This document shows positions 7,314 through 17,040 of a DNA stretch of 64,000 nt, one piece after another. Numbering within the stretch: position 1 is the first letter of the stretch; each line of letters begins with the position of its first letter. The DNA is taken from positions 17,017 through 81,016 of the IMG/VR virus record IMGVR_UViG_3300021233_000290; one strand, given 5' to 3'. This stretch comes from a virus. A model generated the notes under the pieces. It searched no databases. It was given only the letters and a program-made list of their open reading frames with translations, and had not been told where the DNA came from. A program made the position numbers and the translations under genes.

Positions 7314-7976
7314 TTATCCAATTCTTCTCCAGACGTAAATACCGTAACTAGGTGGAATATTAGTATGGGAATTACTACCCCCAACGTTTGATGTAAAACC
7401 TTGCGATGAATTAGCTGTCATATCATCGATATCTATAGATCTTGTAGCGTTTCCAGGAGTGTCTTGCCTACTTATACCATATACACTACCATTAGCTTGA
7501 TTATCAGCAGATGTTTTAGCGTAAACACCATTTAAATGATTATGTGTTGGGATTTGGTCTGTCGTTAGTTTAACTGAATATACTCCCCTAATATCATTAC
7601 CAGAGATAAAAGCGACAGATTCTGAATTAACATCTACCCCCGTCCCAACACCTACTAAAAATCTTCCTTGAGAAATCTGTTCCCATGAAGTTCCAGTGAA
7701 TCTAGATTGTGGATTCGTATCATCGAAACTCAGATATACCGAATTTACTGGATAGAGATAATCAATGATAGTATTGAACCCTTCAACTGTTAATTTTTCA
7801 GTGGAAAGTGTTCCTGAAACATGAACACCATCTTTACCAACGTTTAATGCTGTTTTATTACCCAATCCGTCAAATACTGGAACTTTATTTGAAGAATCTA
7901 CTGGGGTATTGGAAGTATGGAGCATACCTTTGTATGAATCCGAAATGAATTGGTCTGTAAGATCTGGAAGTGCCAT
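7314..7976 (-). CDS. Tail-fibre/collar protein with gp10-C-like domain
   Basis: 220 aa. Residues 75-110 read YPVNSVYLSFDDTNP, then GTSWEQISQGRFLVGVG, the hallmark of the T4 gp10 C-terminal / collar-like domain found in many fibres. After it come DQIPTHNHLN and a final GGSNSHTNIPPSYGIYVWRR; the paired His motifs and the PPSYGxYVWRR end are typical of gp12/gp37-type collar domains, which bind metal and form the trimeric tip. The start lies 11 bases from a late element that contains the stop of the upstream gene. First gene of the fibre cluster. Confidence 0.8.
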   Translation of the reverse strand: MALPDLTDQFISDSYKGMLHTSNTPVDSSNKVPVFDGLGNKTALNVGKDGVHVSGTLSTEKLTVEGFNTIIDYLYPVNSVYLSFDDTNPQSRFTGTSWEQISQGRFLVGVGTGVDVNSESVAFISGNDIRGVYSVKLTTDQIPTHNHLNGVYAKTSADNQANGSVYGISRQDTPGNATRSIDIDDMTANSSQGFTSNVGGSNSHTNIPPSYGIYVWRRIG

Positions 7977-7979
7977 GTT

Positions 7980-7987
7980 ATTATTTA
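7980..7987 (-). promoter_or_regulatory. Late promoter (minus strand)
   Basis: Minus-strand TAAATAAT; T at 7987 is 11 bases before the ATG at 7976. Its first TAA is the stop codon of the gene ending at 7985. Confidence 0.8.
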
Positions 7988-9760
7988 TTCATTAGTGATC
8001 AAATTAGCAATCAATTTTTCTTGTATTTCAACTATTAGAGAAAATATCCTTTGCATGGTGACAGTATTAACACTCTCATTACCATTAATTCTTAAATTAT
8101 TCAAATCAAATTCGATTTGATTGATTCTGTTTAACAAAACATCATCATTTTTTATGATGTAGCAATTAGTAGCTTTGGTGTAAAGTGTCAACATATCTTT
8201 AGTTATATTGAAAAGTTCTTTATTGAACAGAATACCAAACGAATCGTTGCTACATTTTAACCCATTGTAGTATTTTGACATACTCTTATCAATAGCTGAA
8301 TAGAAAGTATCTTGAATATCGTGTTTCAGTGCATACAATCTACCTGAATTGTGTAACAAATTATAATTTTTAACCCCTTTTGATATTTCTTTGAAATTTA
8401 TATTCGTGAATAAATTAGAATCCTCCACATTCCATTTGATCGTATTAGTATTTATTTTTATAAATGCTTCCCCAAATTTCAATCTAGGTGGATATTTCAA
8501 ACCAAATTCTCTAAAAGATGCTGCTGTATTAGTGGGGTTAGATATGAATCTGGATTCTACTTTATTTCTTGTTGATAAAAAGATAATATTTGAATCAAAT
8601 GATGAAAATTTTAATGTGTAAACATCAGACTGTTTAACATTGTTTATCGGATAATTGACTATAGTGTTATCAACATCATTTGGATCGAAAAAACACATTT
8701 GATAATTACCGACATTCCCATGTAAAATACCAACCAAATCGTCAACATCCCTGATATCAATGGAAATAACATTAGCTATATTATAGCTGGATAATTTAAA
8801 ATTGACTAAAGGTTCAGTCTCATTCTTTTTAAACAAAGTTAAAACGTTACTTTCTAAAGTAGTTCTCATTTTGTCGCCAAATTTCATGAAATCTGTCTCA
8901 TTTTCATTTTGATTGTAGTATTTGGTATTATAAACACCTTTGGTTTTTGAAAATTCTCGTTTCAAATTCCATTTCAATCCGATAGTATCCACCGATTTAA
9001 TTTGAATTGTGTCTGATATTACAAAATTATCACATTCGATAAAATTCAATCCTTCATAAATGTATATCAAATCATTGATCGTCACATAAATTTTGTTATC
9101 AAATTCATCGTAATATATATCGTATACTTCTCTACCGAAACCTAAAGGCGTTATTTCATATATCAATTCGTCAGTATTATCAAATGAACCTTTAACTATG
9201 ATCAAATCGTTACCTGTTGAACATAGATATTTGAACGATTGGTCAGATTTAACCACGAAATCACCATATTTAATTTCTCCTAAAAATGCCCATTTCTCCG
9301 AATTTTGAAATCGCTCAACACCGATTGAAACTTGTTTCCCAGTCATCACATCGGTTGTTTTTTCATCTAATTCACTGGATGATATTGCGTAGTAATGGCA
9401 ATTATTTTCGTCGAAATCGACAATCTGCGGGTTCTGTAATATCAGAGATTTGAAAACGACCAAATTGTTTCTATTTATGATTTGGAAAATCTTATCCAAC
9501 TCGGTTTTATTCAAAACATCGAATGAATTTGAGAAATAAGGCTGAACACCTTCAATTTTTTCAAATTGATTGTCGAATTCTAAATTGTTTAGATAAAATT
9601 CTGATATGAAATTTTGCTTCGGTGTTAAAATTTCAGATTTCCCCGTTTGATATTGCTTACCAGTATAAGGATTACCATCAGAAATCGTGAAAAAACCCTG
9701 ATAATCTATCCCATTCAGCGTGAATGCTTCTCCAGCAGTGTATTTATAATAAGAAATCAT
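7985..9760 (-). CDS. Large late baseplate/fibre-linked protein, 591 aa
   Basis: Not recognised. Tyr-, Asn- and Asp-rich, strand-rich throughout. The N-terminal region has YYKYTAGEAFTLNGIDYQGF and YTGKQYQTGKSE, reminiscent of domains that attach to other baseplate proteins. The C-terminal 60 residues are helical (RINQIEFDLNNLRINGN then MQRIFSLIVEIQEKL). Its start overlaps the stop of the preceding gene by four bases. The place between baseplate wedge genes and fibre genes suggests a peripheral baseplate or fibre-anchor protein. Confidence 0.65.
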   Translation of the reverse strand: MISYYKYTAGEAFTLNGIDYQGFFTISDGNPYTGKQYQTGKSEILTPKQNFISEFYLNNLEFDNQFEKIEGVQPYFSNSFDVLNKTELDKIFQIINRNNLVVFKSLILQNPQIVDFDENNCHYYAISSSELDEKTTDVMTGKQVSIGVERFQNSEKWAFLGEIKYGDFVVKSDQSFKYLCSTGNDLIIVKGSFDNTDELIYEITPLGFGREVYDIYYDEFDNKIYVTINDLIYIYEGLNFIECDNFVISDTIQIKSVDTIGLKWNLKREFSKTKGVYNTKYYNQNENETDFMKFGDKMRTTLESNVLTLFKKNETEPLVNFKLSSYNIANVISIDIRDVDDLVGILHGNVGNYQMCFFDPNDVDNTIVNYPINNVKQSDVYTLKFSSFDSNIIFLSTRNKVESRFISNPTNTAASFREFGLKYPPRLKFGEAFIKINTNTIKWNVEDSNLFTNINFKEISKGVKNYNLLHNSGRLYALKHDIQDTFYSAIDKSMSKYYNGLKCSNDSFGILFNKELFNITKDMLTLYTKATNCYIIKNDDVLLNRINQIEFDLNNLRINGNESVNTVTMQRIFSLIVEIQEKLIANLITNE

Positions 9761-11946
9761 TTGAAGTAGATGATATTATTTAATTCGGTAGTTACTGGTG
9801 TGAAGTCATCACATGTTTTCTGAATTATTCGCTCCAAATCCGATTTAATACTTTCGGGTAAGGTCGTATTTCTGATTAATATGTTGATATGATTAGATTT
9901 GAATGATTGGTTATTACAAATAGACTGTAGTAAATCAATTTCATCATCATTATTTCTCTGACCACACGGAAGTGTTATCTCAATTTTGTCAACTCTTGCA
10001 TTATCATTGACAAATGGTAATATCAGAGATTCATTGAAGGTTGTGGATTTCAAATATAATGAAAAATTGTTCTCATTATTAAAATTCGCAATAAAATTAC
10101 CGAACAACACTTTCTTACCAAAAAATTGATACTTGTCGAAATTAATATTCAACACAATCTTCCCATTCAGATTCGCATAAGCGATTCCTTTCATAACATT
10201 TATTGAAAAAACGATATGATTATCCTTCAGAACTTTTATCGGTTGAATAGTATTGAATTTGTTGTATGTATTATCACTTGGATCAAACGATATATAAGTT
10301 AATTCCACGAAATTACCATTTTTAATGATTTCTAGTCCAGCTTCTATATTGTTTCTATTACTTTTGAAAATCCAATTGCTATAATCACCCTTAAAGTTTA
10401 ATAATAAAGTGAATTCTCCTGCATCATTTATCTTTTCGAAATAATTTAGATTGTCTTCATCACATAAATCAATTCTATCATCGGTAAGGATTGGATCAAA
10501 ATCACCAATTCTTTCATAAACAAATTTATCATTTGGTTCAATAACAAAATCACTTTTCTTATCAAAAACTTGGAAAGCTGATAAGCTATCCCTGATAAAA
10601 GCATCATTTTTCACTAGATTTTCGACCAAATCTTCATATGTCGGATTGAAAGTGGCTTTGAGTTTTAGTGCTTGTTCTTTTTCGATGAAATCAGGATAGT
10701 AATAACGATCAACCCAAATCTTTTCATCGCCTAATGGTGAACCCGATAACCAAGTGCATAGATAAACCTGACCATCACTGTAAAGATTATCATCATCAAG
10801 CTTATAAACTTTGTCAGAGTAAATTGGGGTGTCGAATGAGAACGCACCACATTCTACAAATTTAGTATCGTTGATATTTATTTTTAGAAAAGGGGCGAGA
10901 CTAGAAGGTGCTTTCAAGTAATTCTTACCACTTTTTATCACATAAGATTTATTGTAAAAGACATAATTCAACGTCAATTCTTCGTCTTTTTCTTTAGTAA
11001 TATCGTTGAAAATAGACGTGTAATCTCTCATTTTATCTATAAAGAACGGAGAACCTGATGTTGATAATAGATTGTTACCAGATGTAAATGTATCATCCTG
11101 TGTTAATTGATTTTTCAACACCAACAATTCCACCTCATCATTTTCACTATGTATCAGATAATTATTTTCGATATTTTTCTCTATCAAATTGTTTGGTATA
11201 GTATTATCAGTATCGTATCCAACAATACTGAAATTTGCCATGTCTTCCACTTTCGAATAAAGTGGTCTATCAATATAGATAGTATTAGTCACTGCCAACA
11301 CCTTATTAAATTCTGAAAATGGTGTTAAATTCAATGAAGTACCGCTTTTCGTCAGCATTTTACAAGTGGAATTACTATTCTCGAAAAGAGAAATGCTATT
11401 ATTCGTCGCTGAATAAATGTAATTGAATACAATCGGTGATATACCAATTTTATTTCCGAAAAATGAAATTCTATTATTATCTATCCCTAAATAATACTTT
11501 TTGTATTGATATAAGAAGTAGATCTTACAGGTGTTATCTTGTCCTATTTCTATGATGAAATTGGAAGCACTGTTTTTATCTGTCGTGAACCCATAATCAC
11601 CATATTGATCGTATTTCGAATATTCCTCATTTTCTGTAAAGCGTAACACACCGAAATCTCTAGGTGAAAATGTTAAAAAAGATCCACCGAAATTCAATGT
11701 TGTTAAAATATCATCAGATTTGATTGGATTTGTTTCTGAGGATACTATGTCTGTTAATTTGAAATTTTTAGTGAGATAAAAAGAACTGTAATTTTTGAAT
11801 TTTACATCCCTAACATCGGCAAATGCATCATAAAAATTAAAAGAAAATCCGCCATCATAATATCTTTGATACTTATTCAAAGTATTGATGTTGGAAGAAT
11901 ACGTTCTAGGGGAACAAGAAGATAATTTATTTACTGAAACATCCAC
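9757..11946 (-). CDS. Large late baseplate protein, 729 aa
   Basis: Not recognised. The GTG start at 11946 is chosen because it is 11 bases from the T of a late element. Rich in Asn, Asp, Phe and Tyr with regular strands. The C-terminal third (about residues 500-640) has GEFTLLLNFKGDYSNWIFKS, then VKGIAYANLNGKIVLNI-like strands, resembling a lectin-like (concanavalin-type) jelly roll. That would suit binding to surface glycans. The lectin reading is inference from strand pattern only. Confidence 0.6.
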   Translation of the reverse strand: MDVSVNKLSSCSPRTYSSNINTLNKYQRYYDGGFSFNFYDAFADVRDVKFKNYSSFYLTKNFKLTDIVSSETNPIKSDDILTTLNFGGSFLTFSPRDFGVLRFTENEEYSKYDQYGDYGFTTDKNSASNFIIEIGQDNTCKIYFLYQYKKYYLGIDNNRISFFGNKIGISPIVFNYIYSATNNSISLFENSNSTCKMLTKSGTSLNLTPFSEFNKVLAVTNTIYIDRPLYSKVEDMANFSIVGYDTDNTIPNNLIEKNIENNYLIHSENDEVELLVLKNQLTQDDTFTSGNNLLSTSGSPFFIDKMRDYTSIFNDITKEKDEELTLNYVFYNKSYVIKSGKNYLKAPSSLAPFLKININDTKFVECGAFSFDTPIYSDKVYKLDDDNLYSDGQVYLCTWLSGSPLGDEKIWVDRYYYPDFIEKEQALKLKATFNPTYEDLVENLVKNDAFIRDSLSAFQVFDKKSDFVIEPNDKFVYERIGDFDPILTDDRIDLCDEDNLNYFEKINDAGEFTLLLNFKGDYSNWIFKSNRNNIEAGLEIIKNGNFVELTYISFDPSDNTYNKFNTIQPIKVLKDNHIVFSINVMKGIAYANLNGKIVLNINFDKYQFFGKKVLFGNFIANFNNENNFSLYLKSTTFNESLILPFVNDNARVDKIEITLPCGQRNNDDEIDLLQSICNNQSFKSNHINILIRNTTLPESIKSDLERIIQKTCDDFTPVTTELNNIIYFK

Positions 11947-11949
11947 TTT

Positions 11950-11957
11950 ATTATTTA
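11950..11957 (-). promoter_or_regulatory. Late promoter (minus strand)
   Basis: Minus-strand TAAATAAT; T at 11957 is 11 bases before the GTG start at 11946. Its first TAA is the stop of the next-upstream gene. Confidence 0.75.
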
Positions 11958-12458
11958 ATCCGATGGTGTCTCAACCTCAATCACATACCCATCTCTTTTT
12001 GTCAATAATTGATGAATTTTTTTATTCGAGTTGTAAATGGTGTTCACCAGATAAACATCTTCAATAGTTGAATTGTAATCACCATTTTGTATCAATATTG
12101 GAATATTGAAAGTAGATACATTATCATCACAATATTTCATCTTACACACAGCGGTTAATCTCTTAGTTAGAGAAGTCCCACTTGGATAATATGTGTTACT
12201 ATGTATTTTATAAAAAAATGATGTGTATCTATTCAAAGTTATGAAGTTATTTTTGTAACTATCATCTGAAAAGATATCATTCTCTTCAAAAGTGGATTTA
12301 CCATCACCCCATTGTATATTGAGATACAGAGGCAATGTTACTTCAGAAACACTTGATAAATTTACATACAATGTTGTGGTATCAATAACCGATAATTCGC
12401 GTAAGGTGGTAGTGAAATTCGATGAGTTGGAAGATAATGTGATGTATGCGGTGTTCAT
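11955..12458 (-). CDS. Small late protein with PKD-like strand motif
   Basis: 167 aa, not assigned. Residues 38-55 include YLNIQWGDGKSTF, which resembles the WGDG turn of PKD/Ig-like domains, as does the 677-aa protein at 15007. Strand-rich, ending in a charged tail. The start overlaps the previous gene by four bases, so the two are coupled. Likely a small baseplate or fibre-adapter protein. Confidence 0.6.
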   Translation of the reverse strand: MNTAYITLSSNSSNFTTTLRELSVIDTTTLYVNLSSVSEVTLPLYLNIQWGDGKSTFEENDIFSDDSYKNNFITLNRYTSFFYKIHSNTYYPSGTSLTKRLTAVCKMKYCDDNVSTFNIPILIQNGDYNSTIEDVYLVNTIYNSNKKIHQLLTKRDGYVIEVETPSD

Positions 12459-15001
12459 TTTTGATCGTATTGGTTTAATTTTAACAATTTGAACGGATTG
12501 TTTCTATATTCGATATCAACAATACTGAATTGTTTCGAATCGTCCTTCAATAAGAAGGATATATTGAAAATATCTTTTCTATGATTATATGATAATTTCG
12601 GTGTATCAATGTATGTGAAATCGATGTTGCCGACACTAATATCTGAAATATCACCAGTGTAAGTTGATATTCTATATTTTTCTAAATCCATCTCGTAAAT
12701 TGTCGGAGATATTCTGATATTATTTGCGGATATAGGATCAATTTGATTCAAAATTGAGAAATATATAAAGTTATCTTTCTTGTAAGTATTCGTTATTTTG
12801 TTAAAAGGTGTTTTATTGAAACTGAAATTGAAAGTTTGTTTAGAAGGTATGTTGAAAACACCGTCTTCAAACTCAATAGGAGCGAATACTATGTTATTTT
12901 CAGTCTTGATGATCATCAAATCTTCATTCAAATCGAACGATTCCACTGCGCTCAGGCATTCAGCGTATGCCGACAGTGGTAATACACCTGACAAGTAACT
13001 CATTTCGTTTTCAATTTTAGAAACCTTCATTGTATAGGAGTTTCTGACATACAATCCACCCTTCAACGTCAATCTATCATAAAGATTATTGGTCGGAGAT
13101 GCTGATAAGATGTATTCACTATTGTTGAAAACAGTATCATCATATCTTATGACAGGTATAGACGGTAATAAATCTTCATAATCGCTGTAGAAAAATTGCC
13201 CATCCACCATAAACGATGATAAACCGTTGGGTAATAAATTTAGATTCAAATTAGCAGTTAAAGAAGGGAACAACGGGTCTAATAAAGCTCTTTGCGGTTT
13301 AGTTAGATTATTCACACCACCTTCCACTAAAGTAGAATAGTAATATGATCCCGAATACTCGAAAGCACTCAAATCAGACGAAACAGTATCAATATAAGGA
13401 GTATTCCCATTAGCAAAAAATGCACCATCAAAGGTTTGAAAGTCGGGTAGATATTCACCAGAATAGTAAAAATAATCATCTGTGAAATTTCCACCGAATA
13501 CTTGATAATATTGATTTATGAAACTGAAATTACTAGTGTAAGAACTCAAACCAGATCTAACAGTGCTTTCATAAGTGGTATTATCGTAAGTGGAATAATT
13601 GAAATTATACCCCTCATCATATAGAAAATCATAAAAAGTATGTCCGTTTAAAATTTGGTAATATCGAATCGGTGTATTGTTATTGATTATGGTTTTAGTG
13701 AAACTTCCATCATTTTTAAACAATCCGAATAAATTATTGTAGATGTCCGACTTAGAATCTTGGATATATCCAGATGAAAACACATCTTCGAGATATTTGG
13801 CAACTCTAGGTTCTATTCTAGAAGTATAACCATAGTATTTTGTATCATCTTTTTTACTCCATGGGATATTTTTGGATTTACCAGATGTGAAATTCCTTCT
13901 AACATAATCATCGTTGTTGACAAATGTTAAAATTTCACCATTATTTCCCCTAATATTTGGATCTGGAAAATAATATATAGTATTGGGTTCGACATTCTCT
14001 AGATTATAAGAAAATGTTGATATTTCTCCGTCGATATTGATAATCGAGGTTTTATGTGGTCTAAAATAACCAATTTCTTCTGGTGTGAGTAGAATTTTTC
14101 TATCTGTGGATGCAGTAGTTGGATTATCAATATTGAAAAAGTTTCTCGATGGATTATCTGCTGTGAATAAAATACCCGAAATAAAATCCGTAACCGTTGA
14201 GCCAGTCAAAAGAAAATAGTAATCACTTCCAATGTATTTTTTGGTCAATTTTCTCTTATTTTCCAATAAATCATCTATTTCTTTTAACTCCAACTGCTCT
14301 GTTGTGAAATCCGTAAAATCTTGTGCGATGATATCGGAATTATCTCTGAGGAATAGATTCAATTCATAATCCAAATCTTTATTATCATATATTCTCTCAT
14401 TTGCCTCTTGGTTGAAGTATGATGGATACCCATCATACAATTCTTCAACTTCGATACTCAAATCTTGTTTAACATTATCAATATTGAAAGAATAATTACC
14501 ATCTGGTAAACTTTCCAAGTAATTTATGATATTCTTCCTAATTTCAGATTTTAACAAATCTGAGGTCCCTATCATTTTTTTCTTTATTACTTGATATTTC
14601 AGTTCTTCTCTTTTTTGATTGTAGAAATTGGTGATTTCTATCAATTTTCTACTGTAAAATGGAATCACTAACTCCAAATCCAAAGGATCATTGAAATCGA
14701 TCTGTGATAAGAATCTTTTTTCTTCATCATCTGTAAAATTCAAAGAAACATCTTTGATGAAATTCCTACAATTTTCGATGATAGTCTTATCACTATCTTC
14801 AGCATTCACATCTTTTATCTGATTCCAATTTCTCAGATATTCGATATAGTAATTTTGACTGACTTCTGCCGATATGATATTATCAATATTTTTGATAAAA
14901 TCTAAAAAAGAGAGGGGTTCTCTAACATCCAATGCGTAACGAACATCCACATCAGGATTCGTTATCGATTTAGATATCTTGAAGTTCAAATTACCAGCCA
15001 T
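12455..15001 (-). CDS. Large late baseplate protein, 848 aa
   Basis: Largest gene in the window; family not recognised. The N-terminal 270 residues are helical and charged (FLDFIKNIDNIISAEVSQNY, then EQLELKEIDDLLENKRKLTK). The rest is strand-rich with many Tyr, Phe and Asn (DNTTYESTVRSGLSSY, FTDDYFYYSGEYLP). The position two genes downstream of gp6 corresponds to that of big wedge proteins such as T4 gp7 and gp10, so a wedge role is a reasonable inference; no sequence match is claimed. Confidence 0.65.
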   Translation of the reverse strand: MAGNLNFKISKSITNPDVDVRYALDVREPLSFLDFIKNIDNIISAEVSQNYYIEYLRNWNQIKDVNAEDSDKTIIENCRNFIKDVSLNFTDDEEKRFLSQIDFNDPLDLELVIPFYSRKLIEITNFYNQKREELKYQVIKKKMIGTSDLLKSEIRKNIINYLESLPDGNYSFNIDNVKQDLSIEVEELYDGYPSYFNQEANERIYDNKDLDYELNLFLRDNSDIIAQDFTDFTTEQLELKEIDDLLENKRKLTKKYIGSDYYFLLTGSTVTDFISGILFTADNPSRNFFNIDNPTTASTDRKILLTPEEIGYFRPHKTSIINIDGEISTFSYNLENVEPNTIYYFPDPNIRGNNGEILTFVNNDDYVRRNFTSGKSKNIPWSKKDDTKYYGYTSRIEPRVAKYLEDVFSSGYIQDSKSDIYNNLFGLFKNDGSFTKTIINNNTPIRYYQILNGHTFYDFLYDEGYNFNYSTYDNTTYESTVRSGLSSYTSNFSFINQYYQVFGGNFTDDYFYYSGEYLPDFQTFDGAFFANGNTPYIDTVSSDLSAFEYSGSYYYSTLVEGGVNNLTKPQRALLDPLFPSLTANLNLNLLPNGLSSFMVDGQFFYSDYEDLLPSIPVIRYDDTVFNNSEYILSASPTNNLYDRLTLKGGLYVRNSYTMKVSKIENEMSYLSGVLPLSAYAECLSAVESFDLNEDLMIIKTENNIVFAPIEFEDGVFNIPSKQTFNFSFNKTPFNKITNTYKKDNFIYFSILNQIDPISANNIRISPTIYEMDLEKYRISTYTGDISDISVGNIDFTYIDTPKLSYNHRKDIFNISFLLKDDSKQFSIVDIEYRNNPFKLLKLNQYDQK

Positions 15002-15005
15002 TTTT

Positions 15006-15013
15006 ATTATTTA
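15006..15013 (-). promoter_or_regulatory. Late promoter (minus strand)
   Basis: Minus-strand TAAATAAT; T at 15013 is 12 bases before the ATG at 15001. It contains the stop codon of the gene ending at 15007. Confidence 0.7.
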
Positions 15014-17040
15014 ACCAATGAAAGCGATTGATAAAGAGTATCTCTAAATAAAACATCTATCAAGAATCTTCGATATTCGGGAACTTCATCTAATATCACA
15101 TTTTCATTATCAAGCATGTTGAAAAAAATTTCACTATTGTCTAAAATACTGTTACCATAAAGAGTATTGTCGAAAACATTATTATATTCAAAAAATAGGT
15201 AAAATTTCTTGATATCGTTGTAACTATATTCCGAAGGAAGAACCAGACCCCATCCCCAATTCTCGTTATAATCAGATAATTTGTAATAATTCGTATTAGT
15301 ATCCTCTACAGGTTGTAGAGTGTTCAAGAAAACATATTCATTGCTGAATTTCTCCAAAGCTACAATTGGAATACCTGCCGATATCACATATGTGTCGGTA
15401 TTAATCTGATTTCCTAAATTAATACCGTATGTTTCTCTAGTCGAATAACCTTTTAGGTCGAAATTCTGATTGAATTTGTTCTTGAATCCAAGTAATTTAT
15501 TATCAGACAAAGATGCGATATCCATTATCCGTTTAATTTTTGATGGATAAGTGGCAATCAACGAATCGTAGATGTTATCAGGCGTTACCCCCATCATTTT
15601 CATCTGTGATATGAGAGATGTCAGTTCATCCCTATCAACATCTTGAGTGTTTTCCACGAAATTTGTTATTTTTTCATATATCTTCTTACCCAGTGTATCA
15701 TAAGATGAATCAATATTACCAAATATTGAACCTATGAAATCATCAAACAACACTTCTTTATCGAATAAAAATTCTTGGAATCTTAAACCTTTGAACATTT
15801 CAGTCGCATCGAAATCTTCATTTTTTTTAGTTATTGTGATGAAATCTTGAGGATATACATCAAAAACGGAAGATACCCCTTCAATGTTAAAAACAGAACC
15901 GTTTATAGAAGATACTGATCCACTAATTGTTATTTCAACATCATTTATTTTGTAACCATTTCTAAATATGATAGATTTTCTCGTAGAACCATCGAAATCT
16001 TCAATGTTTCTCACGGTGTAATACATGGGAGGAACCACCGCATTAGACGACAACACTACAAAATTGAAATTTGTGGAAGATAATGAGCGAATATTCTTCA
16101 CTGTGTAGTCTTCAGAATCCTTGACCTTTATTACAAAAGGGATTTCAACATTGTTGAATTTCGTATCATCAAGTTCAAAAGAATTTGATGGGTAGAATTC
16201 ACCATCGATACCATTTGAGGTGATCGAAAATCTGTCAATCTCATTATTTACTACTATATTTGCTGATAATTCTATGGCTAAATTGTTATTGTAAATCTCA
16301 TTATTTCTTTTATCGAAAAAGAATTTCAATCTGACCTTATCGACAGTATCATTTTTGAAATACACCTTACTTGTTCCAGATAATCCAACGTAGAAAGAAT
16401 CTTCGTCAGTCGAATTTGCTATAACTATCGAATTATTTCGAATTTTAGCGTAAATGGGAGTCGTATCTATTACAATTTTATCACTCGCTACAAATTCATC
16501 TGAAGATTTTTTGTAATTGAATTTTTTATTGTAAATAGAGTAATTGTTCCTCAAGTGGATGAACTTATCTTTCTCATCTTGGAAGAAATATTGACTATCA
16601 CTACCATACACACGATAATAAATATCACTCTTCTCCACATTTGATGGATAAAAAGCATTGAAAATGATAGGTCCTTCAATTTTACCAGCTTTCCATGTGA
16701 TACTGTTATTGTAAGTCGGATTTTCAAAATTCACATTGAATGTGAATGGTAAAAAATCTTTAATATCAACAATTTTCGATGTTCTCGATACGATAGCATT
16801 TGAAAAACAATCATAAATTGTCAAATTTGTCACATATCTACCAGGCTTCTCATAGTATTTTTTAGCTGTCAGAGCGGTTGAATAAGTATCATCTCCGAAA
16901 TCCCATAATGTTCTAATATAAAAGAAATTCTCAACATTAGGAATAAATGTTAAAGGTGTTTCTTTCAAAGCATAAGAACTTAAAGACGGCTGATTCTTGA
17001 AGTCTATGATGGAGTATTCTAAATCTGCTAAATTACTCAT
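15007..17040 (-). CDS. Late baseplate protein with N-terminal PKD-like domain, 677 aa
   Basis: Residues 38-85 have LWDFGDDTYSTALTAKKYY then KPGRYVTNLTIYD. This is the canonical PKD pattern: WDFGD, then the YxxPGxYxVxLxV edge. PKD domains are Ig-like modules common in surface and glycan-binding proteins. The remaining 590 residues are not recognised: strand-rich to about 480, with a short helical segment near 450-500 (YDTLGKKIYEKITNFVENTQ, then SLISQMKMMGV). The start overlaps the end of the gp6-like gene by eight bases. Wedge or peripheral baseplate role inferred. Confidence 0.65.
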   Translation of the reverse strand: MSNLADLEYSIIDFKNQPSLSSYALKETPLTFIPNVENFFYIRTLWDFGDDTYSTALTAKKYYEKPGRYVTNLTIYDCFSNAIVSRTSKIVDIKDFLPFTFNVNFENPTYNNSITWKAGKIEGPIIFNAFYPSNVEKSDIYYRVYGSDSQYFFQDEKDKFIHLRNNYSIYNKKFNYKKSSDEFVASDKIVIDTTPIYAKIRNNSIVIANSTDEDSFYVGLSGTSKVYFKNDTVDKVRLKFFFDKRNNEIYNNNLAIELSANIVVNNEIDRFSITSNGIDGEFYPSNSFELDDTKFNNVEIPFVIKVKDSEDYTVKNIRSLSSTNFNFVVLSSNAVVPPMYYTVRNIEDFDGSTRKSIIFRNGYKINDVEITISGSVSSINGSVFNIEGVSSVFDVYPQDFITITKKNEDFDATEMFKGLRFQEFLFDKEVLFDDFIGSIFGNIDSSYDTLGKKIYEKITNFVENTQDVDRDELTSLISQMKMMGVTPDNIYDSLIATYPSKIKRIMDIASLSDNKLLGFKNKFNQNFDLKGYSTRETYGINLGNQINTDTYVISAGIPIVALEKFSNEYVFLNTLQPVEDTNTNYYKLSDYNENWGWGLVLPSEYSYNDIKKFYLFFEYNNVFDNTLYGNSILDNSEIFFNMLDNENVILDEVPEYRRFLIDVLFRDTLYQSLSLVK

